NCBI RefSeq assembly: GCF_001280435.1
Contig: NZ_LBIP01000019.1
Coordinates: forward strand, 124,001-188,000
DNA: 64,000 bases
Source of the DNA: Mangrovimonas xylaniphaga
GTDB taxonomy: Bacteria; Bacteroidota; Bacteroidia; Flavobacteriales; Flavobacteriaceae
Direction: 5' to 3'
Shown: positions 44,095 to 53,063 of the stretch, one piece after another
How positions within the stretch are numbered: the first letter of the stretch is position 1
Layout of the letters: every line of letters starts with the position of its first letter
The notes under the pieces: model-generated
Seen by the model: the letters and a program-made list of their open reading frames with translations, nothing else
What the model was told of the DNA's origin: nothing
The model's database searches: none
Translations under genes and position numbers: made by a program

Positions 44095-45291
44095 GTGAAT
44101 ACAGACCTGATTCCACAAAAAATCAAAGACCTAAAGGTTTGTGTGTTGATACCTACATACAATAACCATCGCACCCTACAGAGAGTCATCGATGGAGTCT
44201 TGCAGTATACAGATGAGGTTTTGATTGTAAATGATGGCTCTACTGATTCTACGAGAACTATACTGCAGTCCTATACCGATATCCAATGTTTACATTTTAC
44301 GGAAAACAAAGGGAAAGGTGTTGCTTTAAGGGAAGGGTTTAAAAAAGCTGCCGAATTGGGGTATGACTATACCATTACGATCGACTCGGACGGACAGCAT
44401 TTTCCGAGTGACATCCCTGTGTTTTTGGAAGCTTTGGAGGAGCATCCTACAGGTGAATTGTTGTTAATAGGCGCTCGTAATATGAGTCAAGAAGGGGTGC
44501 CGTCCAAGAGCAGTTTCGGGAATAAATTTTCCAACTTTTGGTTTTGGTTTGAGACGGGAATCAAATTGGACGATACGCAATCGGGTTTTCGACTTTATCC
44601 TTTGAAACATTTAAAGGCGCTCAATTTTTATACTACCAAATTTGAATTTGAGATAGAAGTGATTGTTAAGGCGGCTTGGAGAGATGTTGAAGTGAAAAAT
44701 GTCCCTATTCAGGTGCTTTACGATGAAAGTGAACGCGTTTCTCACTTTAGACCATTTAAGGATTTTACCCGAATTAGTATCTTAAATACTTGGTTGGTAT
44801 TCTTGACTATTTTCTACATCAAACCAAGGGAGGTTTATCGTAAACTTAAAAAAAAAGGGATTAAGCGTTTTTTTGTTGAAGACTTTTTAGGGAGTTATGA
44901 TTCACCAAGTAAAAAAGCCTTGTCCATAGCTCTTGGAGTGTTTATTGGGCTGTCACCATTTTGGGGATTTCACACTGTATTGGTTATTTTTCTTGCCATA
45001 TTTTTGAAGTTGAACAAGGCCATTGCTTTTGCGTTTTCTAATGTAAGTTTACCTCCTTTTATCCCTTTTATTTTATATGCTAGCTCAAAAATTGGTCAAT
45101 ATCTATTAGGAGTGGAATTTTCGTATTCTATGGATGAGGTAACCTCTAATTTTGGTGTTATCAAACATGTGGAAGCTTATTTGGTAGGGAGTTTTGCTTT
45201 GGCCGCTCTGATGTCCAGTGTTTTTGGAATATTGGGATTTCTTTTCTTTTCTATTGTTGACAAAAAGAAAGTGATTTTAAAGAATGGCTAA
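44095..45291 (+). CDS. GT2 glycosyltransferase fused to DUF2062 membrane domain
   Basis: The 398-residue protein starts with GTG at 44095; there is no better ATG. Residues 1-240 are a GT-A fold with LIPTYNNHRT, VNDGSTDS and the DxD-like TIDSDGQH. Residues about 255-390 are a DUF2062 domain with three or four hydrophobic helices and SIALGVFIGLSPFWGFHT. GT2 enzymes of this sort transfer a sugar from an NDP or polyprenyl donor. It may glycosylate the pigment or its lipid acceptor. It overlaps the MMPL gene by 8 nt. Confidence 0.87.
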   Translation: MNTDLIPQKIKDLKVCVLIPTYNNHRTLQRVIDGVLQYTDEVLIVNDGSTDSTRTILQSYTDIQCLHFTENKGKGVALREGFKKAAELGYDYTITIDSDGQHFPSDIPVFLEALEEHPTGELLLIGARNMSQEGVPSKSSFGNKFSNFWFWFETGIKLDDTQSGFRLYPLKHLKALNFYTTKFEFEIEVIVKAAWRDVEVKNVPIQVLYDESERVSHFRPFKDFTRISILNTWLVFLTIFYIKPREVYRKLKKKGIKRFFVEDFLGSYDSPSKKALSIALGVFIGLSPFWGFHTVLVIFLAIFLKLNKAIAFAFSNVSLPPFIPFILYASSKIGQYLLGVEFSYSMDEVTSNFGVIKHVEAYLVGSFALAALMSSVFGILGFLFFSIVDKKKVILKNG

Positions 45292-48200
45292 AGTGTTCTG
45301 CGGGCTATACCAAATTATTGCCAAAAGAAAAACCATAAGTTTTTTGGGAATCCTTTTGTTGGTTTCTTCTCTATTTTGGTTGGCAAGCCACATAACCTTT
45401 GAGGAAGACATTACAAAACTTATTCCTGTTGAGGAAAAGGACTCCGATATTCAAAAGGTACTCCAAACTGTCAATTTTGCGGATAAAATCATTGTCCATA
45501 TTTCAAAGGAATCTTCTGGCTCTGTAGAAGTGCTTACAGAATATGGTGCTCAGTTTTTGGATAGCATTCGCACCAATTTTTCACCTTACATAAAGGATGT
45601 TCAGGGTCGTGTTGAGGACGAACAAGCTTTACAAACCTTGGATTTTGTCTATCAAAATTTACCATTGTTTTTGGACGATGAGGATTATGCCGTCATTCAG
45701 CAGAAATTGGAGAAGGACAGTATTGAGAAGATCACTAAAAATAACTATAAAACCCTGGTGTCTCCAACAGGGATTGTTGCGAAGCAAACCATTTTGAAGG
45801 ATCCTTTAGGGTTGTCTTTTATGGGACTGAATAAGCTAAGACAATTGAGTTTTGGTGATGATTTTACCCTGTACAACGGATTTTTACTCAGCAAAGACCA
45901 AAACCATCTGTTATTATTTATCACGCCAAATTTCAGTTCCAGTGAAACAGCTCAAAACACCTTGTTTGCTGACAAATTGTACAGTCTCCAAGAGACGTTG
46001 AATTTGGAGTATAGGGAGACAACTGTGCGGAGCGAATATTTTGGTGGAGCTTTAATTGCTGTTGAAAACGCCAAACAAATTAAGAAGGATATTCAGTTTA
46101 CGGTTGGGATTGCCATGACTGTTCTGCTCATTATTCTGATTGTTTTTTATAAGCGCCTTTGGTTACCTATCGTACTTTTTGTGCCAACTTTGTTTGGAGG
46201 TATGGTTGCCATTGCAGTTTTGTTCCTTATTAGGGAAAAAATATCAGCAGTTTCCTTAGGAATTGGCTCGGTGCTTCTAGGGGTGACCTTGGATTATTCG
46301 TTACATGTATTAACACATATTAGGAGCAATAGTAACGTGAAAGCCTTGTACGAGGATATCACGAAACCTATTTTGATGAGTAGCTTGACCACGGCCTTAG
46401 CCTTTTTGTGCTTGTTGTTTGTGAAATCGCAGGCCCTTCAGGATTTAGGCGTTTTTGCGGCCATTAGTGTTTTGGGGGCTTCGGTATTTGCATTAATTTT
46501 TATTCCGCAAGTTTATAAGGAATCACAAAAACATACAACAAAATCTACTTGGATTGATACTTTGGCATCGTTTCCTTTGCATCGTAAAAAGTGGGCTTTT
46601 GTTCTTTTGGCCATTGGCTTTGTGATTAGCGTTTTTACTTATTCTAAAGTAGAATTCAATCAGGATATCAGTAAGCTCAATTATGAGCCACCGGCATTAA
46701 TGGCCGCTCAAAAGCGTTTGGATACGCTTACCAATATTGCATCGAAATCTATGTACTTGGCGGCTTATGGAAATTCTCCTCAAGATGCTATTGCTGCCAA
46801 CGATTTGGTGTTTGAAAAGCTGAGCACTTTAAAAGAAAAGAATGCCATTATTAATTTTAGTTCTCTAGGCGCTTTGGTGCAATCTCAGGAACAACAACAA
46901 TCAAAAATCAATAAATGGCGTGTGTTTTGGAATGATTCCAGGATTCATGAAGTGGAAAATAACATTATTGAAAGCAGCAGGCCATTAGGGTTTAAGGATG
47001 CGACATTTGGAAAGTTCTATGCGTTTTTGAATTCAGATTTTCAGCCTTTGTCCCTAGAGGGATATCATGCAATTGAAGCTATTCCTGTTGACGATTATAT
47101 AAGTTCCAAAAATGGTTTTACTACCGTAACCTCTCTTGTTAAGTTAAATGAGGAGCAGGTAAAGGAGGTCCTTGGAGTTTTTGGAAACCAACCTAATGTA
47201 TTGGTTATTGATCGGCAACAGATGAATGAACGGTTTTTGGGACATCTTAAAAACGATTTCAACAATCTGTTGGGTTACTGTTTTTTGGTAGTAGTACTAT
47301 TGTTGTTACTATTTTATAGAAGTGTGTCGCTTACATTGGTTACCATGTTACCAATTATATTGACATGGTTTTTAACCATTGGTTTAATGGGGCTTTTTGG
47401 AGTTCAGTTCAACATTTTCAATATTATCATTTCTTCCTTCATTTTTGGATTGGGGATTGATTATAGCATTTTTGTCACCAATGGATTACTGCACCAATAT
47501 AGAACTGGGGAGCCTATGCTAGTGACCTATAAAACTTCCATTATTCTATCGGTAATAACAACAATTTTGGGAGTAGGCGTGATGATTTTTGCCAAGCACC
47601 CTGCATTATATACTATTTCAGTAGTTTCTATTATCGGTATTTTATCGGCCATGATTGTGTCGTTTACCATTCAGCCGGCATTGTTCTGGTTATTTATTGG
47701 AAGTAAAACAAAGCGACCAATTAATTTGCGTTTATTGTTGCATTCGGTGGTTTCTTTTGGGTATTATGGTTTAGGAGGTTTGTTGTTGTCTTCGTACAGT
47801 GTTGCCATTATGCCATTGATCCCTATGAGTAAAAAAGTGAAGATGAAATGGTTCCATAAAGTGGTGTCTAAGTTCATGAAATCGGTGTTGTACACCAATC
47901 CCTTTGTAAAGAAAACCATTATTAATCCAAGTAAAGAAACTTTTGAAAAACAGGCGGTAATTATTGCCAACCATACCTCTTTCTTAGATATTTTAGCAAT
48001 TGGGATGCTCCATCCAAAAATCATTTTTTTGGTAAATGATTGGGTATATAATTCTCCAATTTTTGGAAAAGCGGTACAATTGGCGGGGTTTTATCCAGTG
48101 TCTAGCGGTATCGAAAATGGGGTTTCCCACCTAAAGCAAAAAGTAGATCAGGGCTATTCGTTAATGGCTTTTCCTGAGGGCACAAGATCAAGAACCAATA

Positions 48201-48973
48201 AGATTAAGCGTTTTCATAAAGGTGCCTTTTATTTGGCAGAGCAATTTCAGTTGGATGTTGTCCCTGTGATCATTCATGGAAATTCAGAAGTATTGCCCAA
48301 AGGTAGTTTTGTTATTAAGGATGGAGAAATCACCCTAAAGGTTTCACCTAGAATTCCTTATGGAACAAATAACTTTGGGAAGACAACGAGAGAGCAAACT
48401 AAAAATATCAGTGCCTATTTTAAGGCAGAATATGAGGTTCTTAGACAACAATTGGAAGGTAAGGAGTATTTTCATAGCATCGTTTTGGAGGATTTTAGGT
48501 ATAAAGGAGATGTCTTGTATACCAAAGTGAAAAGTGATTTGAAGGTGAATGCTGAAATCTATAGAACCATTTTAAATCAAGTAGATAAACGTGCTACAAT
48601 CTTGCATTTATCAAAAGATTGTGGACAATTGGATTTTCTTTTATCTTTAGATAGTCCAGACCGAAAAATCTTTAGCTGTATTACCGATAAAAATGTGCGC
48701 GGCATATTAAAAAGTAGTTATATTAGTAACAACAACAGTAAGATAGCCTATGTAGAGTCGGTGGAGGAATTACTGAAAACACCAGCCGATACCTTAATAA
48801 TAAATGTGGAAGGATATTTAGAAGTTGATTTAAGGGAATTATTGGAAAATAATTTAGTATCTCAACTCGTACTTTTGAATATGGAGACTATAGGGTTTTA
48901 CAGTCTAGAAAATTATACAGTACAATATGAACAACAACATTTAGTCATTCTAAACAAAACCATTACAGCTTGA
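45284..48973 (+). CDS. MMPL/RND exporter fused to a PlsC-type acyltransferase and a third C-terminal domain
   Basis: The 1229-residue protein contains an RND exporter (residues 1 to about 800, with the two duplicated transmembrane blocks and GVTLDYSLHVL and GLGIDYSIFVT), then a PlsC/LPLAT domain (about 860-1090) with HxxxxD at H897-D902 and FPEGT at 963-967, then a C-terminal unit of about 130 residues that resembles a degenerate Rossmann fold. MMPL proteins and PlsC enzymes are both found in aryl polyene clusters, usually as separate genes. The fusion suggests direct acyl transfer at the membrane during export. It overlaps the next gene by 4 nt. Confidence 0.88.
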   Translation: MAKVFCGLYQIIAKRKTISFLGILLLVSSLFWLASHITFEEDITKLIPVEEKDSDIQKVLQTVNFADKIIVHISKESSGSVEVLTEYGAQFLDSIRTNFSPYIKDVQGRVEDEQALQTLDFVYQNLPLFLDDEDYAVIQQKLEKDSIEKITKNNYKTLVSPTGIVAKQTILKDPLGLSFMGLNKLRQLSFGDDFTLYNGFLLSKDQNHLLLFITPNFSSSETAQNTLFADKLYSLQETLNLEYRETTVRSEYFGGALIAVENAKQIKKDIQFTVGIAMTVLLIILIVFYKRLWLPIVLFVPTLFGGMVAIAVLFLIREKISAVSLGIGSVLLGVTLDYSLHVLTHIRSNSNVKALYEDITKPILMSSLTTALAFLCLLFVKSQALQDLGVFAAISVLGASVFALIFIPQVYKESQKHTTKSTWIDTLASFPLHRKKWAFVLLAIGFVISVFTYSKVEFNQDISKLNYEPPALMAAQKRLDTLTNIASKSMYLAAYGNSPQDAIAANDLVFEKLSTLKEKNAIINFSSLGALVQSQEQQQSKINKWRVFWNDSRIHEVENNIIESSRPLGFKDATFGKFYAFLNSDFQPLSLEGYHAIEAIPVDDYISSKNGFTTVTSLVKLNEEQVKEVLGVFGNQPNVLVIDRQQMNERFLGHLKNDFNNLLGYCFLVVVLLLLLFYRSVSLTLVTMLPIILTWFLTIGLMGLFGVQFNIFNIIISSFIFGLGIDYSIFVTNGLLHQYRTGEPMLVTYKTSIILSVITTILGVGVMIFAKHPALYTISVVSIIGILSAMIVSFTIQPALFWLFIGSKTKRPINLRLLLHSVVSFGYYGLGGLLLSSYSVAIMPLIPMSKKVKMKWFHKVVSKFMKSVLYTNPFVKKTIINPSKETFEKQAVIIANHTSFLDILAIGMLHPKIIFLVNDWVYNSPIFGKAVQLAGFYPVSSGIENGVSHLKQKVDQGYSLMAFPEGTRSRTNKIKRFHKGAFYLAEQFQLDVVPVIIHGNSEVLPKGSFVIKDGEITLKVSPRIPYGTNNFGKTTREQTKNISAYFKAEYEVLRQQLEGKEYFHSIVLEDFRYKGDVLYTKVKSDLKVNAEIYRTILNQVDKRATILHLSKDCGQLDFLLSLDSPDRKIFSCITDKNVRGILKSSYISNNNSKIAYVESVEELLKTPADTLIINVEGYLEVDLRELLENNLVSQLVLLNMETIGFYSLENYTVQYEQQHLVILNKTITA

Positions 48974-50514
48974 AATTAAAAGAGTCATATGATATTGTCA
49001 TTATAGGTAGTGGATTGGGAGGATTGGTGTCTGCCATTATTTTGGCAAAGGAAGGCTATAAAGTATGTGTGCTGGAGAAAAACAATCAATATGGAGGTAA
49101 TCTTCAAACCTTCGTAAGAAACAAAACGATTTTTGATACAGGGGTCCATTATATTGGAGGCTTAAGCGAGGGACAGAACCTTTACCAATATTTCAAATAT
49201 ATTGGCATTATGGACGAACTCCAACTGAAAAAGATGGATGAGGACGGTTTCGATGTCATTTTGTTCGAAGGAGACGATAAGGAATATAGGCATGCTCAGG
49301 GATATGGGAATTACGAAAAGGTACTTTTGGAACAGTTTCCAGAGGAAGGCATTGCCATAAAGAAATACTGTAGTAAATTAAGGGAAGTTTGTGCCAAGTT
49401 TCCATTGTATGCATTGCAACGAGGGAAGGCGTATTATGATGATGCCGAGATTTTTAATTTGGGCGCCAAAGATTATATAGATTCCTTAACTAACAATGAA
49501 ACCTTAAGGGCTGTGTTGTCTGGCAATAACTATCTGTATGCCGGCGATGCTACAAGAACACCTTTTTACGTGCATGCTTTATCTGTGAACTCATTTATTG
49601 AAAGTTCTTATCGTTGTGTGAATGGAGGAAGCCAAATAACAAAACTTTTGGTGAGAAGACTGTTGGAGCATGGCGGGGAGGTGTATAAGCACCATGAAGT
49701 GGAAAAGTTTACCTATGAAGAAGGTAAGATAGCATCGGTAATCTGTACCAATGGAGCAGAGGTGAAAGGCGGTTTGTTCATTTCGAATATAGAACCCAAA
49801 TTGACCCTTAAAATGGTGGGAGAAGATAAGTTTAGAAAGGCTTACACCAATAGGGTCGAAAATATTGAAAGTACCATTGCAGCCTTCACGGTTTATTTGG
49901 TATTAAAGCCCAATACTTTTAAATATCACAATAAAAATTATTACTTTTTTAAGGATGTCAATAACATTTGGGACACTCAAAACTATACAGAAGAAAGTTG
50001 GCCTGAAAGTTATATGATGTCCATGGGGGTGCATAAAAATAATGAGGAATATGGTGATAGTATTGCCATTATGACCTATATGAGATATGAAGAAATGCAA
50101 CCTTGGGAGAATACCTTTAATACTGTTGCCCATAAAAATGAGAGAGGGCAAAGTTATGAGGAATTCAAAGCCGAAAAGGCCGAAAAGGTGATTGATGAAC
50201 TTGAAAAGAAATTTCCCAATATACGCGAGTGCATAGAAGAAGTGTATACGTCAACGCCACTGTCTTATCGTGATTATATAGCTTCCAATAGAGGATCGAT
50301 GTATGGATACGTAAAAGATGTAAACAAGCCCATGCAGTCTTTTATTTCCCCAAAAACTAAGGTTGAAAATTTGATGTTTACAGGCCAGAGTTTGAATATG
50401 CATGGGATTTTAGGGGTCACTATTGGAGCGGTAATAACCTGTTCGGAGATTTTGGGAAGGGACTATTTACTGGATAAAATTTTGGAAGCAAACAAAAAAG
50501 CGCAAACAGTGTAA
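48970..50514 (+). CDS. Phytoene-desaturase-like FAD/NAD(P) oxidoreductase
   Basis: This 514-residue flavoenzyme has the dinucleotide motif VIIGSGLGGLVSAIILAKEG and a CrtI/CrtISO-like layout, with GGSQITKLLVRRL and the C-terminal GILGVTIGAVITCSEI segment. Carotenoid desaturase relatives oxidise or isomerise polyene chains. In a flexirubin cluster it may introduce or isomerise double bonds, or aromatise the resorcinol precursor. The start is TTG at 48970, overlapping the MMPL stop. No carotenoid genes are nearby. Confidence 0.85.
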   Translation: MKLKESYDIVIIGSGLGGLVSAIILAKEGYKVCVLEKNNQYGGNLQTFVRNKTIFDTGVHYIGGLSEGQNLYQYFKYIGIMDELQLKKMDEDGFDVILFEGDDKEYRHAQGYGNYEKVLLEQFPEEGIAIKKYCSKLREVCAKFPLYALQRGKAYYDDAEIFNLGAKDYIDSLTNNETLRAVLSGNNYLYAGDATRTPFYVHALSVNSFIESSYRCVNGGSQITKLLVRRLLEHGGEVYKHHEVEKFTYEEGKIASVICTNGAEVKGGLFISNIEPKLTLKMVGEDKFRKAYTNRVENIESTIAAFTVYLVLKPNTFKYHNKNYYFFKDVNNIWDTQNYTEESWPESYMMSMGVHKNNEEYGDSIAIMTYMRYEEMQPWENTFNTVAHKNERGQSYEEFKAEKAEKVIDELEKKFPNIRECIEEVYTSTPLSYRDYIASNRGSMYGYVKDVNKPMQSFISPKTKVENLMFTGQSLNMHGILGVTIGAVITCSEILGRDYLLDKILEANKKAQTV

Positions 50515-50515
50515 T

Positions 50516-51391
50516 ATGCAAACAATTAAAACATCCCCGGTAGCACGAGTAAAGAATATTACGAAAGAAGATTTCGTCAAATATTATTACAAACCTCAGA
50601 TACCCGTTTTAATTGAAAATTTAACTCACGATTGGCCTGCTTTTGAAAAATGGAATCTGGATTATATCCAACAAAGGGCGGGTGAGCAAGTTGTAGATTT
50701 ATACAATAACGAACCTACAAAAGGAAAGCAGTATTCAGCAGAACCTGTTATGAAAATGAAACTCCATGACTATATGGAGATTTTAAAAACCAAGCCTACA
50801 GATTTAAGGATTTTCTTTTATAATATTTTAGACAAAATGCCAGATTTGGCCAATGATTTTGAATATCCGGATATTGGTTTGAAGTTTTTTAAGCGGCTGC
50901 CCGTAATGTTTTTTGGGAGTACAGGATCTAAGGTGTTGCCGCATTTTGATATGGACTTGGCCGATTTGATGCATTTCCATTTTCATGGAAAAAAAAGTGT
51001 GATGTTATTCTCTCCAGAGCAGACCAAATACCTTTATAAAATACCTTATGCCGTCCACAATTTGGAATGTATTGATCTGGACAATCCAGATTTTGAGACG
51101 TATCCTGCATTAAAAAATCTTAACGGTTTACAAGTCGAGATGAAACACGGTGATGCCCTTTACATGCCCAGCGGCTATTGGCATTACATAAAGTATTTGG
51201 ATGGTGGATTCTCCATGACCTTAAGGGCCTTTTCAAGGCGTCCAAAGACCTTTGCAAAAATGTTGAGCAATGTGTTTGTCATGCGGCATTTTGAAAATGG
51301 AATGCGTAAACTTAAAGGGCAACAATGGATAGATTACAAAAATGAGTTGGCCATAGCAAAAACTCATAAATTATTAAAAAGGGAAGCTTAG
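50516..51391 (+). CDS. Cupin_8/JmjC-like Fe(II) oxygenase-family protein
   Basis: This 291-residue protein has the 2-oxoglutarate/Fe(II) facial triad H143-x-D145 (PHFDMD) and H223 (GYWHYI) in a cupin-like domain of the FIH type. It probably hydroxylates a small-molecule or protein substrate. Ring hydroxylation of the pigment is possible. It begins 1 nt after the desaturase-like gene. Confidence 0.82.
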   Translation: MQTIKTSPVARVKNITKEDFVKYYYKPQIPVLIENLTHDWPAFEKWNLDYIQQRAGEQVVDLYNNEPTKGKQYSAEPVMKMKLHDYMEILKTKPTDLRIFFYNILDKMPDLANDFEYPDIGLKFFKRLPVMFFGSTGSKVLPHFDMDLADLMHFHFHGKKSVMLFSPEQTKYLYKIPYAVHNLECIDLDNPDFETYPALKNLNGLQVEMKHGDALYMPSGYWHYIKYLDGGFSMTLRAFSRRPKTFAKMLSNVFVMRHFENGMRKLKGQQWIDYKNELAIAKTHKLLKREA

Positions 51392-51395
51392 TTGT

Positions 51396-53063
51396 ATGAT
51401 GTATAAAAAGGGGCTCTTAGCTCTGAATGGTTTGATGCTGATTGTCATGACCTCTTGTGGCGTTTCAAAGTCATTGCATGACATTCCAAATGTTAGTAGT
51501 TTCAATTCTCAAATTCCAGATAGGCAAGAAATAGCTGATACGTTGTTTGTAGCAGGAACCAATAGGTTGATGAAAAATCAACAAGGGTTATGGGAGCTTT
51601 CGGTGGAAGGAAACCCGTATCAGTTGGGTATGGTTTCTGGAAGTTTGACTCATGAATTATTTGAAAAACAGGAAGAAGCACTTTTGGGCAAGGTGGAAGA
51701 AATGGTACCTTCTAAATTCAAACAATACATGCTCCGAAAAATATTGGCCTGGTACAATAGAAAAATGTACTTGCATGTACCTGAAGAATACAAGGCTGAA
51801 ATCTTGGGGCTTTCAAAATATGCAGGGGACACTTATGATTATGTCGCCGATGATTATTTGCGGATTTTATATTTACACGGTGCCCATGATATAGGCCATG
51901 CGTTTCAAGATTTGGCTTTGGTGGGCTGTTCTTCTTTTGCCGTGTGGGGAAAAAATACAGACGATGGAAACCTAATAATAGGACGCAATTTTGACTTTTA
52001 TGCAGGCGATGAGTTTTCTGAAAATAAGTTGGTAGCCTTTGTGAAACCAACAAATGGATACAAATTCATGTCGGTTACTTGGGCTGGGATGATTGGGGTT
52101 GTGTCAGGGATGAACGAAAAAGGTTTGACAGTAACTATAAATGCAGGAAAATCAAAGGTGCCTATGGTGGCCAAAACGCCAATATCCATTGTGACTCGTG
52201 AAATTTTACAGTATGCTTCTACCATTGAGGAGGCTATTGCTATTGCCAAAAAAAGAGAGGTGTTTGTGTCCGAATCTATTTTTGTGGGGAGTGCGGCAGA
52301 CAACAAGGCGGTAACTATTGAAGTGTCTCCAGAAAATTTTGGAGTTTATGAAGTGGCAAATTCGGAAGAATTGATCTGTTCCAATCATTTTCAAAGTGAA
52401 GCTTACACCAATGATGAAGATAATTTAAAACATATTGCAGAAAGTCATTCCATGTACAGGTATCAAAGAATGGAAGAACTTTTAAATGAGGCTCCTAAAG
52501 TGTCTCCCGAGGTGGCTGTGGATATTTTAAGGAACAAGGAAGGGCTAGATGATGAATTAATTGGTTATGGCAATGAAAAATCCCTAAATCAATTGTTGGC
52601 ACACCACGGTATTGTATTTCAGCCTTCGAAGAGGCTGGTTTGGGTTTCTGCACCTCCGTATCAGTTGGGAGCATTTGTAGCTTATGATTTGGATGAGGTA
52701 TTTGCAACGGAAAATGAAAAGACAACTTCCCTACAAAATAAAACGCTTATGATTGAAGCTGATGACTTTCTATATACTGAGGCCTATGCTAATTATGAGA
52801 AATACCGAGTGTTGAGTAGAAGCTTGGCAGATGCTATTCAAAATGATGGACATCTGGAACCAGAGTTGCTTTTGGAGTTTCAAAAAGCAAACCCTAATTA
52901 TTGGGAGACCTATTACCTGTTAGGGCAATATTATTACGGAAAAAAATACTATACTGCAGCGCAAAATGCGTTTGAGAAGGCCTTGTCCAAAGAAATTTCA
53001 ACAGTGCCCTATAAGCAGGATATTCAACATTATATAAAAAAAATAAAACGACAATTACAGTAA
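51396..53063 (+). CDS. C45-type Ntn-hydrolase lipoprotein with TPR tail
   Basis: The 555-residue protein has a lipobox VMTSC (C21 from ATG 51396; the neighbouring ATG 51399 is equally possible). The segment LVGCSSFAVWG places C178 as the candidate N-terminal nucleophile, followed by the IIGRNFDF motif of acyl-CoA:6-APA acyltransferase and choloylglycine-type enzymes. Residues about 480-550 carry a TPR-like motif. The family makes or breaks amide or ester bonds. In this context it is a candidate for final ester formation, or for recycling. It shares an overlapping base with the ligase start. Confidence 0.8.
   Translation: MMYKKGLLALNGLMLIVMTSCGVSKSLHDIPNVSSFNSQIPDRQEIADTLFVAGTNRLMKNQQGLWELSVEGNPYQLGMVSGSLTHELFEKQEEALLGKVEEMVPSKFKQYMLRKILAWYNRKMYLHVPEEYKAEILGLSKYAGDTYDYVADDYLRILYLHGAHDIGHAFQDLALVGCSSFAVWGKNTDDGNLIIGRNFDFYAGDEFSENKLVAFVKPTNGYKFMSVTWAGMIGVVSGMNEKGLTVTINAGKSKVPMVAKTPISIVTREILQYASTIEEAIAIAKKREVFVSESIFVGSAADNKAVTIEVSPENFGVYEVANSEELICSNHFQSEAYTNDEDNLKHIAESHSMYRYQRMEELLNEAPKVSPEVAVDILRNKEGLDDELIGYGNEKSLNQLLAHHGIVFQPSKRLVWVSAPPYQLGAFVAYDLDEVFATENEKTTSLQNKTLMIEADDFLYTEAYANYEKYRVLSRSLADAIQNDGHLEPELLLEFQKANPNYWETYYLLGQYYYGKKYYTAAQNAFEKALSKEISTVPYKQDIQHYIKKIKRQLQ

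Noticed and set aside
48970-50514. Carotenoid biosynthesis gene
   Set aside because: The enzyme resembles CrtI, but no crtB, crtE or crtY genes are near; the surrounding genes are flexirubin-type.
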